From the NCBI GenBank assembly GCA_026874595.1, contig CM049320.1, forward strand, positions 920,001 through 984,000: a stretch of 64,000 bases of DNA. Direction: 5' to 3'. Numbering within the stretch: the first letter of the stretch is position 1; each line of letters opens with the position of its first letter. Source of the stretch: Sipunculus nudus (lineage: Eukaryota; Annelida; Sipuncula; Golfingiida; Sipunculidae). Positions 8,884 through 21,573 of this stretch are shown piece by piece. Under the pieces are notes generated by a model that worked only from the letters and a program-made list of their open reading frames with translations, did not search any database and was not told the DNA's origin. Both the position numbers and the translations under genes were made by a program.

Positions 8884-9862
8884 CTATGAATAATGCTGGG
8901 GGACTTGCGAGGGGATGAGTGTCAGTTGGACACTTGGGGCCAAGCTCTGAGCATACGCTTGGAAGCCCCTCTACTGTATAGTCGCATTAAAGAATTTTAT
9001 ACAACAACTCAGAGATTTGGAGGATTGTCGCCCATACTGGACCAGGTTATGATCTCCATAATTTGCCCCTACACTAGAGCGACACCTCGCTTTGATGACG
9101 GACACTACAAGTGTTCAGTTGTACCGTGTAGACAAGAAAGATGAATAAAGTTAATTGACCTGTCTCAGGTTTAGCATTGAGGTTCATGCCGGAACGTCTG
9201 ATATTTCGTTGATATCACTTTTGTCAAGTTTTTAAACACTATTCTATCAATTCTTCACAGTACAAAATTAATAAATTAGCAACATAATCTTGTAATTATA
9301 TATCAGACACGGGCACCTGGTTGCCATATAGACGTCATATCGGCGAAAGAAAGCCAAATGACAATATATGACAATATATTTGATGTAAAGTTAATACAAA
9401 TCAAGATATTAAAACACAGACCAATGCAGTCAATCTGCAAGAGACGTAGCTTTCCACTAACCCTTCAATTATGTATTGCTGGTGTATACTTTTATTTAAA
9501 AACATAAAATAAAATGCCTGAGAGACTCTTTCCCATTTGTACTTTTTTTATTTCATATTTAGATCTTACGGCATATATAAGAAACATTTATTGTTTGTTA
9601 TTGGGCATCTGCAATAAACACAGCCAAATAAGAGTTCATGTATAGTAATATCATAATCACATTTCTTAATGTATTTTACCTTCCTACATGCCAGTCCTGT
9701 TACCTGTCAAAATTAGAAGTTTGATTTCGGAAATTACATGTATCTCCTGTATGTTTCTTAAAATTATTGTGTGCTGTTCAAGTGAATTAATTGCAATTTA
9801 CAGGAGCTACGAATACAGAGTCCCTGTTATTGCTGTTCAACATGTGTGGGTTACGGTACGTC
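8884..9862. other. Intergenic stretch with one small unassigned open frame
   Basis: An open frame of 83 codons lies at 8893-9144 (+) and is overlapped at its stop by a potential AATAAA signal (from about 9143). It contains DDGHYKC, reminiscent of the immunoglobulin-fold motif DxGxYxC, but the upstream residues do not support such a domain. The remaining sequence (9150-9862) is AT-rich with no recognised features. Confidence 0.4.
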
Positions 9863-10129
9863 ATTTAGAATTAAAGGGAGCCTGGACAGTCGAGTGGTAA
9901 AACACTCGGCTCTCACCGCTGGTGACCCGGGTTGTATCTCCAGCATGGCTAATGAGAGTGGATTGAAGTGTCCGTCTCAGGTTGGTGGGTTTTTCTCCGG
10001 GTCCTCGGGTGTTCTCCACACCAACCAAACGCCAACATAGCCTTGGGAAACGCTTAGTTTTAGTCATAACGATAGCTAGTTGTACAATCTATGTAAAGTA
10101 ATTAAAGTTTATATCTATTTAGAATTAAA
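9863..10129 (+). mobile_element. tRNA-derived SINE with a perfect 13-bp target-site duplication
   Basis: A 13-bp direct repeat ATTTAGAATTAAA at 9863-9875 and 10117-10129 flanks a 241-bp body. The head is tRNA-like: an A-box-like ACAGTCGAGTGG at 9886-9897 and a B-box-like GGGTTGTATCTCC at 9929-9941. The central part (about 9987-10022) contains GGGTTTTTCTCCGGGTCCTC, resembling the conserved core of metazoan SINE superfamilies. The name Meta-SINE is my suggestion from memory. The 3' part is AT-rich with a GTAATTAAAG tail. The exact, long duplication implies a relatively young insertion that could have been transcribed by RNA polymerase III. Overlapping open frames (9846-10040 +, 9861-10067 -) are by-products of the SINE. 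Confidence 0.88.
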
Positions 10130-11152
10130 CTCAGTTGTTATTGTGGTGCTATACCTTTAATGGGCTGCCCAGTTGCCCATATGCCGATATTCACCTATTT
10201 TGAATGAGGTCTTTTGAGTCCACTTAGTTACTGTAGCAGACATACTTTTTATACCTTTTGAACATTATATGGAGTTTCAATTTAACGTTAAATACACAAT
10301 GGGCCCATATGGCTTCACTTTGCTCGACAGCTTCCGATTCATGTACTTGTGTAACATAATGACCACTGAAAGGGACTGGCGGCGACAGCCATTTAAAGGA
10401 TATCCTCTCTGCGGCCACTACGTGTTTTATCATATCTTACTTTATTTCTTAAAGCCCGCAGATGGTCTCTCAGTTTTTTCTAACCTTTATCTATTATAAC
10501 AACTCTAGAAAGGTCACTGTGAATCAGACCGTTTTTTACTTTGACCTTATTTCCCTAGTAAAACCTGTCCATGAGACTTTTGGAAGAAGTGCACCAATTG
10601 CTGTGAACTGTGAGGAGACAATCCACGGGAGTAAACCGATAGACAATAGACACCCCCCCTCCAGTTGGGAGACATTTGGGATAAAATCCCTCTCAAAGAA
10701 TATGATTAATTTCCCCACTTTTTCTTTTCACTTTACGAAACTGACTTTTGCTCAGGTAACAACACTCTGTTATTAAAAGCATCTTTCTGGATTTTATCGT
10801 ACAAAATCGGCGAACATTATAAATGATAATTCAACGAGGCAAGTGAAGAATTCCGCAGCCATAGCGACCCCCTAGATTTATTTACAACATGGTGATACTA
10901 TTTTGTTGGCGCAAAAAATAGTGGACCGTCAGTAATACATTGTAAAGTCAGCAAATACTAGATGTAGTTTTATGTCTGTACATATGTGATTTGACGCATT
11001 TTTTACCTCGAGAATCGCACATCATTTCAATCAAATCAATACACCCCAGGGCACTGCAGGTATGCTATAAGATGTCCCTTAGCGGTTGATACAAGTAAAA
11101 AGTGTTATGGTTGTCACCTAATCTTCCATCGCTTTGAGCCTGATTGCTTAGA
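10130..11152. other. AT-rich intergenic stretch, no gene recognised
   Basis: The longest open frame (10462-10776 +, 104 codons) has no recognisable domain and an unremarkable AT-rich composition. A C7 run occurs near 10650. No mobile-element ends were seen. Confidence 0.5.
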
Positions 11153-12364
11153 CGTTTAGACGGGGACAGTCCACAGGGTCATGGAGAGAAGATTAGACGG
11201 GGACAGTCCACAGGGTCATGGAGAGAGGATTAAACAGGGACAGTCCACAGGGTCATGGAAAGAAGATTAGACGGGGACAGTCCACAGGGTCATGGAGACT
11301 ACAGGGTCATGGAGAGAAGATTAGACAGGGACAGTCCACAGGGTCATGGAGACCACAGGGTCATGGAGAGAAGATATGACGGGGACAGTCCACAGGGTCA
11401 TGGAGAGAAGATTAGAAGGGGACAGTCCACAGGGTCATGGAGAGAAGATTAGACAGGGACAGTCCACAGGGTCATGGAGAGAAGATTAGACGGGGACAGT
11501 CCACAGGGTCATGGAGAGAAGATTAAACGGGGACAGTCCACAGGGTCATGGAGAGAAGATTAGACGGGGACATTCCACAGGGTCATGGAGAGAAGATTAG
11601 ACGGGGACAGTCCACAGGGTCATGGAGAGATGATTAGACGGGGACAGTCCACAGGGTCATGGTGAGAAGTTTAAACGGGGACAGTCCACAGGGTAATTGA
11701 GAGAAGATTAGACGGGGACAGTCCACAGGGTCATGGAGAGAAGATTAGCAGGGACAGTCAACAGGGTCATGGAGAGAAGATTAGACGGGGACAATCCGCA
11801 GAGTCATGGAGAGAAGATTAGACGGGGACAGTCGACAGGGTCATGGAGAGAAGATTAGACGGGGACGGTCCACAGGGTCATGGAGAGAAGATTAGACGGG
11901 GACAGTCCACAGGGTCATGGAGAGAAGATAAGACAGGGACAGTCCACAGGGTCATGGAGAGAAGATTAGACGGGGACAGTCCACAGGGTCATGGAGAGAA
12001 GATTAGACAGGGACAGTCCACAGAGTCATGGAGAGAAGATTAAACGGGGACAGTCCACAGGGTCATGGAGAGAAGATTAAACGAGGACAGTCCACAGGGT
12101 CATGGAGAGAAGATTAGACGGGGACAGTCCACAGGGTCATGGAGAGAAGATTAGACGGGGACAGTCCACAGGGTCATGGAGAGAAGATTAGACGGGGAAA
12201 GTCCACAGGGTCATGGAGAGAAGATTAGACGAGGACAGTCCGCATGGTCATGGAGAGAAGATTAGACGGGGACAGTCCACAGGGTCATGGTGAGAAGATT
12301 AGACGGGGACAGTCTACAGGGGTATGGAGAGAAAAGAAGACGAGGACAGGTCACAGGGGTCTGG
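11153..12364. repeat. 37-bp tandem minisatellite, about 32 copies
   Basis: Units repeat every 37 bp. An anchor is GGGGACAGTCCACAGGGTCA, followed by TGGAGAGAAGATTAGAC. Adjacent GATTAGAC/GATTAAAC starts at 11191 and 11228 give the period directly. Recurrent variants are GATTAAAC, AGACAGGGAC and GACGAGGAC. Near 11296-11310 and 11349-11362 short partial units (GACTACAGGGTCATGGAGAG and GACCACAGGGTCATGGAGAG) interrupt the phase. The right edge decays over the last two units (AGAAAAGAAGACGAGG, then GGTCACAGGGGTCTGG). Because 37 is not a multiple of 3, reading frame rotates from unit to unit and short open frames starting at the unit's ATGGAGAG appear. They are artefacts. Confidence 0.96.
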
Positions 12365-14018
12365 AATGCTAATATTTGTAGGAATACGTTAATTTTCCGC
12401 CCCTGTTTGTTGGAACAGTTTTTGATTAGGATCGCTTGATGAATATCATTTTTTGTCAATATATGTTCAAATCAAATTTCAATTAAATTCATTTCTTTGC
12501 CACAAGAGTATATGAATCCTGCATGAAAGAGTTAATTTATATATAACTGTACCTGTGACAAAGAGGACTGGCTCATAGAGTACACGTCCTCTCAATATTA
12601 ACATTGAATTAAGTAGGTCATATGGTGCATATCCAGTGCAATAAGAAATTACACTTTTCACAATAATTAAAGAAAACAAAATAATAACCACATGATTATA
12701 ATTATGAATTTTAATACGATTTATATGATTCCTACGTGGAAAAAAATCTTCTTTCAGACGACGTTTTGATGTTGATCAATTTTTTTTTAAATGTTGTTCC
12801 AAATCTTTTTGTGTAGGCTGCAGTTTTACATAATGGCACTTTTTACACAATGGAAACATTCCAAAATGCAGTCTGCTTTTTCTGAGATGATGTTATCTAA
12901 ATGCTAGCAAAATAATTCATAATAAATTATCATTTCATTTCATTTTGTACATAACCAATACTATGATTGTAAATAATTTGTAGAGTTAATAATCGTTGGA
13001 TGTCATATTCTATTATCTTAGGGAATAATTACATGATGTTGAACTGTATTCGGATAAATCTTACCCATACTATTAGTGACTATACAACTGTAACTGAAAA
13101 GTATCATATTTGCGACACATTTGTGACGAAAAGTTGACAAAGTGTAATTTAAATGAAGCCGAAAATATAGGCGACAAGACTGTTTTACTTCATTACAATT
13201 TAAACATAAGATAAAGGGAAACTTCAACTATTAAAATCCGAATTATATAAATAAAAGTATAAATAAAAAATATTGAAATATGAAATAGGGCTAATTATTT
13301 CAAACACTCATCACACCAGAAAACTATATTATGCTAATAGAAACAGATTATATATTCTGTTGTGCAGATACAGGTGTCAAATTTGAAACAACGAAGTCAA
13401 TCAAAAGCTTTAAAAATTGTATTGTCTTACATGTATCTCACGGGTGACAGACAGAACAAAACCTACTTGAGGGAGCGTGTGTTAAAGACTAACCAGTGAT
13501 GATATCTTATCCACATCCTGGTGTTCAGCCCCCTTCCTCGGGTGTAAATGAAGCCTGGTGATCGTTCATCAGATAGCGTGATAAATAGACAGTAATAAAT
13601 ATACTTGACATTTTTCATTCAAGAAAATCTCCTTAGAACAGTTAAATTATTATTCTGATAGAGCCAATGAAGGTTAAATGCTTCACGTGAACTAAAATTC
13701 GTGTTCGAACATTTTGACCAATTCTCAGGATCATTTTCCGAAGTAAACAAAATAATAAAGATCCTTGTCGCAGCCATTGATAATCAAATTGATTCTGTTC
13801 GGACCTACTGATAATGATTTTGCCATTTAAAGGCATAATGATTCGGGTCGGAGCTAATGGTAATTGTGATGAATATTGTCAGAGCCATTGGTAGACATTA
13901 TTATTCATAAAATAGCCATCTTTCAATTTTATGAGTAATTGGCCTTGTTTGATATATGACATGAATGACTACTACTACTCAAGCCCTTGTTCCCTTGTTA
14001 TGTACCTCAGTCAGCAAA
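12365..14018. other. AT-rich spacer between the 37-bp and 58-bp arrays
   Basis: No open frame above 70 codons and no tandem repeat could be supported. Loosely similar GGACCTACTGATAAT, GGAGCTAATGGTAAT and AGAGCCATTGGTAGA words occur near 13801, 13850 and 13881 with unequal spacing, too irregular to call a repeat. The last bases (about 14005-14018) pass abruptly into the 58-bp satellite. Confidence 0.55.
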
Positions 14019-14239
14019 TAATAGCAAGTACATGTAATACTGAGCATCCTAAATGTCATGTGTCAGAGCTTTAACTGAATAGCAAGTAGATGTAATACTG
14101 AGCATCCTATATGTCATGTGTCAGAGCTTTAACTGAATAGCAGGTACATGTAGTACTGAGCATCCTATATGTCATGTGTCAGAGCTTTAACTTAATAGCA
14201 AGTAGATGTAATACTGAGCATCCCGTATGTCATGTGTCA

Positions 14240-16160
14240 GAGCTTTAACTGAATAGCAAGTAGATGTAATACTGAGCATCCTATATGCCATGTGTCAGAG
14301 CTTTAACTGAATAGCAAGTAGATGGAATACTGAGCATCCTATATGTCATGTGTCAGAGCTTTAACTGAATAGCAAGTACATGTTATACTGAGCATCCTAT
14401 ATGTCATGTGTCAGAGCTTTAGCTGAATAGCAAGAACATGTAATACTGAGCATCCTATATGTCATGTGTCAGAGCTTTAACTGAATAGCAAGTACATGTT
14501 ATACTGAGCATCCTATATGTCATGTGTCAGAGCTTTAGCTGAATAGCAAGAAGATGTAATACTGAGCATCCTATATGTCATGTGTCAGAGCTTTAACTGA
14601 ATAGCAGGTACATGTAATACTGAGCATCATATATGTCATGTGTCAGAGCTTTAACTGAATAGCAACTAGATGTAATACTGAGCATCCTATACGTCATGTG
14701 TCAGAGCTTTAACTTAAAAGCAAGTACATGTAATACTGAGCATCCTATATGTCATGTGTCAGAGCTTTAACTGAATAGCAAGTAGATGTAATACTGAGCA
14801 TCCTATATGTCATGTGTCAGAGCTTTAACTGAATAGCAAGTAGATGTAATACTGAGCATCCTATATGTCATGTGTCAGAGCTTTAACTGAATAGCAAGTA
14901 CATGCTATACTGAGCATCTTATATGTCATGTGTCAGAGCTTTAGCTGAATAGCAAGTACATGTAATACTGAGCATCCTATATGTCATGTGTCAGAGCTTT
15001 AACTGAATAGCAAGTACATGTTATACTGAGCATCCTATATGTCATGTGTCAGAGCTTTAGCTGACTAGCAAGTAGATGTAATACTGAGCATCCTATATGT
15101 CATGTGTCAGAGCTTTAACTGAATAGCAGGTACATGTAATACTGAGCATCATATATGTCATGTGTCAGAGCTTTAACTGAATAGCAAGTAGATGTAATAC
15201 TGAGCATCCTATATGTCATGTGTCAGAGCTTTAACTGAATAGCAAGTACATGTTATACTGAGCATCCTATATGTCATGTGTCAGAGCTTTAACTGAATAG
15301 CAAGTACATGTTATACTGAGCATTCTATATGTCATGTGTCAGAGCTTTAACTGAATAGCAAGTAGATGTAATACTGAGCATCCTATATGCCATGTGTCAG
15401 AGCTTTAACTGAATAGCAAGTAGATGGAATACTGAGCATCCTATATGTCATGTGTCAGAGCTTTAACTGAATAGCAAGTACATGTTATACTGAGCATCCT
15501 ATATGTCATGTGTCAGAGCTTTAGCTGAATAGCAAGAACATGTAATACTGAGCATCCTATATGTCATGTGTCAGAGCTTTAACTGAATAGCAAGTACATG
15601 TTATACTGAGCATCCTATATGTCATGTGTCAGAGCTTTAGCTGAATAGCAAGAAGATGTAATACTGAGCATCCTATATGTCATGTGTCAGAGCTTTAACT
15701 GAATAGCAGGTACATGTAATACTGAGCATCATATATGTCATGTGTCAGAGCTTTAACTGAACAGCAAGTACATGTAATACTGAGCATCCTATATGTCATG
15801 TGTCAGAGCTTTAACTTAAAAGCAAGTACATGTAATACTGAGCATCCTATATGTCATGTGTCAGAGCTTTAACTGAATAGCAAGTAGATGTAATACTGAG
15901 CATCCTATATGTCATGTGTCAGAGCTTTAACTGAATAGCAAGTAGATGTAATACTGAGCATCCTATATTTCATGTGTCAGAGCTTTAACTGAATAGCAAG
16001 TACATGCTATACTGAGCATCCTATATGTCATGTGTCAGAGCTTTAGCTGAAAAGCAAGTACATGTAATACTGAGCATCCTTTATGTCATGTGTCAGAGCT
16101 TTAACTGAATAGCAAGTACATGTTATACTGAGCATCCTATATTTCATGTGTCAGAGCTTT
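14240..16160. repeat. 1102-bp (19-monomer) duplication inside the satellite, left part
   Basis: Rare monomer variants recur at an offset of exactly 1102 bp: GATGGAATAC at 14321 and 15423, GAACATG at 14434 and 15536, AACTTAAAAGC at 14711 and 15813, and CATGCTATAC at 14901 and 16003. Similarity runs from about 14240 to 15060 against about 15342 to 16160. 1102 equals 19 x 58. Confidence 0.85.
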
Positions 16161-16559
16161 AACTGAATAGCAAGTACATGTAATACTGAGCATCATATAA
16201 GTCATGTGTCAGAGCTTTAACTGAATAGCAAGTAGATGTAATACTGAGCATCCTATATGTCATGTGTCAGAGCTTTAACTGAATAGCAAGTACATGTTAT
16301 ACTGAGCATCCTATATGTCATGTGTCAGAGCTTTAACTGAATAGCAAGTACATGTTATACTGAGCATTCTATATGTCATGTGTCAGAGCTTTAACTGAAT
16401 AGCAGGTACATGTAATACTGAGCATCATATATGTCATGTGTCAGAGCTTTAACTGAATAGCAAGTAGATGTAATACTGAGCATCCTATCCTATATGTCAT
16501 GTGTTAGAGCTTTAACTGAATAACAGGTACATGTAATACTGAGCATCATATAAGTCATG

Positions 16560-19030
16560 TGTCAGAGCTTTAACTGAATAGCAAGTAGATGTAATACTGA
16601 GCATCCTATATGTCATGTGTCAGAGCTTTAACTAAATAGCAAGTACATGTTATACTGAGCATCCTATATGTCATGTGTCAGAGCTTTAACTGAATAGCAA
16701 GTACATGTTATACTGAGCATCCTATATGTCATGTGTCAGAGCTTTAGCTGAGCATCCTATACGTCATGTGTCAGAGCTTTAACTGAACAGCAAGTAAATT
16801 TTATACTGAGCATCCTATATGTCATGTGTCAGAGCTTTAACTGAATAGCAAGTACATGTAATACTGAGCATCCTGTATGTCATGTGTCAGAGCTTTAACT
16901 GAATAGCAAGTACATGTAATACTGAGCATCCTATATGTCATGTGTCAGAGCTTTAACTGAATAGCAAGTACATGTTATACTGAGCATCCTGTATGTCATG
17001 TGTCAGAGCTTTAACTGAATAGCAAGTAGATGTAATACTGAGAATCCTGTATGTCATGTGTCAGAGCTTTAACTGAATAGCAAGTACATTTAATACGGAG
17101 CATCCTGTATGTCATGTGTCAGAGATTTTACTGAATAGCAAGTATATGTAATACTGAGCATCCTGTATGTCATGTGTCAGAGCTTTAACTGAATAGCAAG
17201 TAGATGTAATACTGAGCATCCTGTATGTCATGTGTCAGAGCTTTAACTGAATAGCAAATAGATGAAATATTGAGCATCCTGTATGTCATGTGTCAGAGCT
17301 TTAACTGAATAGCAAGCACATGTGGTACTGAGCATCCTATATGTCATGAGTCAGAGGCTGAACAGCAAGTACATGTTATACTGAGCATCCTATATGTCAT
17401 GTGTCAGAGCTTTAACTGAATAGCAAGTAGATGTAATACTGAGCATCCTATATGTCATGTGTCAGAGCTTTAACTGAATAGCAAGTAGATGTAATACTGA
17501 GCATCCTATAAGTCATGTGTCAGAGCTTTAACTGAATAGCAAGTACATGCTATACTGAGCATACTATATGTCATGTGTCAGAGCTTTAGCTGAATAGCAA
17601 GTACATGTAATACTGAGCATCCTATATGTCATGTGTCAGAGCTTTAACTGAATAGCAAGTACATGTTATACTGAGCATCCTATATGTCATGTGTCAGAGC
17701 GTTAGCTGAATAGCAAGTAAATGTAATACTGAGCATCCTATATGTCATGTGTCAGAGCTTTAACTGAATAGCAGGTACATGTAATACTGAGCATCATATA
17801 TGTCATGTGTCAGAGCTTTAACTGAATAGCAAGTAGATGTAATACTGAGCATCCTATATGTCATGTGTCAGAGCTTTAACTGAATAGCAAGTACATGTTA
17901 TACTGAGCATCCTATATGTCATGTGTCAGAGCTTTAACTGAATAGCAAGTACATGTTATACTGAGCATCCTATATGTCATGTGTCAGAGCTTTAACTGAA
18001 TAGCAGGTACATGTAATACTGAGCATCATATATGTCATGTGTCAGAGCTTTAACTGAATAGCAAGTAGATGTAATACTGAGCATCCTATATGTCATGTGT
18101 CAGAGCTTTAACTGAATAGCAGGTACATGTAATACTGAGCATCATATAAGTCATGTGTCAGAGCTTTAACTGAATAGCAAGTAGATGTAATACTGAGCAT
18201 CCTATATGTCATGTGTCAGAGCTTTACCTGAATAGCAAGTACATTTTATACTGAGCATCCTATATGTCATGTGTCAGAGCTTTAACTGAATAGCAAGTAC
18301 ATGTTATACTGAGCATCCTATACGTCATGTGTCAGAGCTTTAGCTGAGCATCCTATACGTCATGTGTCAGAGCTTTAACTGAACAGCAAGTAAATTTTAT
18401 ACTGAGCATCCTATATGTCATGTGTCAGAGCTTTAACTGAATAGCAAGTACATGTAATACTGAGCATCCTGTATGTCATGTGTCAGAGCTTTAACTGAAT
18501 AGCAAGTACATGTAATACTGAGCATCCTATATGTCATGTGTCAGAGCTTTAACTGAATAGCAAGTACATGTTATACTGAGCATCCTGTATGTCATGTGTC
18601 AGAGCTTTAACTGAATAGCAAGTAGATGTAATACTGAGCATCCTGTATGTCATGTGTCAGAGCTTTAACTGAATAGCAAGTACATTTAATACGGAGCATC
18701 CTGTATGTCATGTGTCAGAGATTTTACTGAATAGCAAGTACATGTAATACTGAGCATCCTGTATGTCATGTGTCAGAGCTTTAACTGAATAGCAAGTAGA
18801 TGTAATACTGAGCATCCTGTATGTCATGTGTCAGAGCTTTAACTGAATAGCAAGTAGATGTAATACTGAGCATCCTGTATGTCATGTGTCAGAGCTTTAA
18901 CTGAATAGCAAATAGATGTAATACTGAGCATCCTGTATGTCATGTGTCAGAGCTTTAACTGAATAGCAAGGACATGTGGTACTGAGCATCCTATATGTCA
19001 TGAGTCAGAGGCTGAACAGCAAGTACATGT
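16560..19030. repeat. 1596-bp duplication marked by truncated monomers
   Basis: Truncated monomers at 16739 and 18335, and the ACATTTAATACGGAGC monomers near 17086 and 18682, are 1596 bp apart. That fits 28 monomers of which one is the 35-bp and one the 53-bp form. The 53-bp GAGGCTGAACAG monomers (17354 and 19008) are 1654 bp apart, so the second copy has gained one extra 58-bp unit. Confidence 0.8.
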
Positions 19031-19369
19031 TATACTGAGCATCATATATGTCATTGTCAGAGCTTTAACTGAACAGCAAGTACATGTAGTACTGAGCATC
19101 CTTTATGTCATGTGTCAGAGCTTAAACTGAACAACAAGTACATGTTATACTGAGCATCCTATATGTCATTTGTCAGAGCTTTAACTGAACAGCAAGTACA
19201 TGTAGTACTGAGCATCCTATATGTCATGTGTCAGAGCTTTAACTGAATAGCAAGTACATGTAGTACTGAGCATCCTGTATGTCATGTGTCAGTGCTTTAA
19301 CTGAATAGCGAGTACATGTTATACTGAGCATCCTTTATGTCATGTGTCAGAGCTTTAACTGAATAGCAA

Positions 19370-21573
19370 GTAGATGTAATACTGAGCATCCTGTATGTCA
19401 TGTGTCAGAGCTTTAACTGAATAGCAAGTACATGTAATACTGAGCATCCTATATGTCATGTGTCAGAGCTTTAACTGAATAGCAAGTAGATGTAATACTG
19501 AGCATCCTGTATGTCATGTGTCAGAGCTTTAACTGAATAGCAGGTACATGTAATACTGAGCATCCTGTATGTCATGTGTCAGAGCTTTAACTGAATAGCA
19601 AGTAGATGTAATACTGAGCATCCTATATGTCATGTGTCAGAGCTTTAACTGAATAGCAAGTAGATGTAATACTGAGCATCCTATATGTCATGTGTCAGAG
19701 CTTTAAGTGAATAGCAAGTACATGTAATACTGAGCATCCTGTATGTCATGTGTCAGAGCTTTAACTGAATAGCAAGTAGATGTAATACTGAGCATCCTGT
19801 ATGTCATGTGTCAGAGCTTTAACTTAATAGCAAGTAGATGTAATACTGAGCATCCTGTATGTCATGTGTCAGAGCTTTAACTGAATAGCAAGTAGATGTA
19901 ATACTGAGCATCCTATATGCCATGTGTCAGAGCTTTAACTGAATAGCAAGTAGATGGAATACTGAGCATCCTATATGTCATGTGTCAGAGCTTTAACTGA
20001 ATAGCAAGTACATGTTATACTGAGCATCCTATATGTCATGTGTCAGAGCTTTAGCTGAATAGCAAGAACATGTAATACTGAGCATCCTATATGTCATGTG
20101 TCAGAGCTTTAACTGAATAGCAAGTAGATGTAATACTGAGCATCCTATATGCCATGTTTCAGAGCTTTAACTGAATAGCAAGTAGATGGAATACTGAGCA
20201 TCCTATATGTCATGTGTCAGAGCTTTAGCTGAATAGCAAGAAGATGTAATACTGAGCATCCTATATGTCATGTGTCAGAGCTTTAACTGAATAGCAGGTA
20301 CATGTAATACTGAGCATCATATATGTCATGTGTCAGAGCTTTAACTGAATAGCAAGTAGATGTAATACTGAGAATCCTATATGTCATGTGTCAGAGCTTT
20401 AACTTAAAAGCAAGTACATGTAATACTGAGCATCCTATATGTCATGTGTCAGAGCTTTAACTGAATAGCAAGTAGATGTAATACTGAGCATCCTGTATGT
20501 CATGTGTCAGAGCTTTAACTGAATAGCAAGTACATGTAATACTGAGCATCCTATATGTCATGTGTCAGAGCTTTAACTGAATAGCAAGTAGATGTAATAC
20601 TGAGCATCCTGTATGTCATGTGTCAGAGCTTTAACTGAATAGCAGGTACATGTAATACTGAGCATCCTGTATGTCATGTGTCAGAGCTTTAACTGAATAG
20701 CAAGTAGATGTAATACTGAGCATCCTATATGTCATGTGTCAGAGCTTTAACTGAATAGCAAGTAGATGTAATACTGAGCATCCTATATGTCATGTGTCAG
20801 AGCTTTAAGTGAATAGCAAGTACATGTAATACTGAGCATCCTGTATGTCATGTGTCAGAGCTTTAACTGAATAGCAAGTAGATGTAATACTGAGCATCCT
20901 GTATGTCATGTGTCAGAGCTTTAACTTAATAGCAAGTAGATGTAATACTGAGCATCCCGTATGTCATGTGTCAGAGCTTTAACTGAATAGCAAGTAGATG
21001 TTATCCTGAGCATCCTATATGCCATGTGTCAGAGCTTTAACTGAATAGCAAGTAGATGGAATACTGAGCATCCTATATGTCATGTGTCAGAGCTTTAACT
21101 GAATAGCAAGTACATGTTATACTGAGCATCCTATATGTCATGTGTCAGAGCTTTAGCTGAATAGCAAGAACATGTAATACTGAGCATCCTATATGTCATG
21201 TGTCAGAGCTTTAACTGAATAGCAAGTAGATGTAATACTGAGCATCCTATATGCCATGTGTCAGAGCTTTAACTGAATAGCAAGTAGATGGAATACTGAG
21301 CATCCTATATGTCATGTGTCAGAGCTTTAGCTGAATAGCAAGAAGATGTAATACTGAGCATCCTATATGTCATGTGTCAGAGCTTTAACTGAATAGCAGG
21401 TACATGTAATACTGAGCATCATATATGTCATGTGTCAGAGCTTTAACTGAATAGCAAGTAGATGTAATACTGAGAATCCTATATGTCATGTGTCAGAGCT
21501 TTAACTTAAAAGCAAGTACATGTAATACTGAGCATCCTATATGTCATGTGTCAGAGCTTTAACTGAATAGCAA
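19370..21573. repeat. 1102-bp (19-monomer) tandem pair, second location
   Basis: Copies at about 19370-20471 and 20472-21573 carry the same order of variants, for example GATGGAATAC at 19953 and 21055. This reproduces the 1102-bp spacing of the 14.2-16.2 kb region and shares its variant monomers (TATATGCCATG followed by GATGGAATAC, then GCAAGAACATG). Confidence 0.8.

Noticed and set aside
9880-9950. Functional tRNA gene (plus strand)
   Set aside because: The tRNA-like head continues into a SINE body bounded by a target-site duplication, and the acceptor stem is not closed.
11255-12043. Open frames beginning MERRLDGD or MERRYDGD in the 37-bp array
   Set aside because: The 37-bp period rotates the frame, so the same peptides appear in three phases by construction.
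13790-13930. Degenerate tandem repeat of GAGCCATTGGTAAT-like words
   Set aside because: Spacing is irregular (49 and 31 bp) and similarity is too weak in AT-rich sequence.
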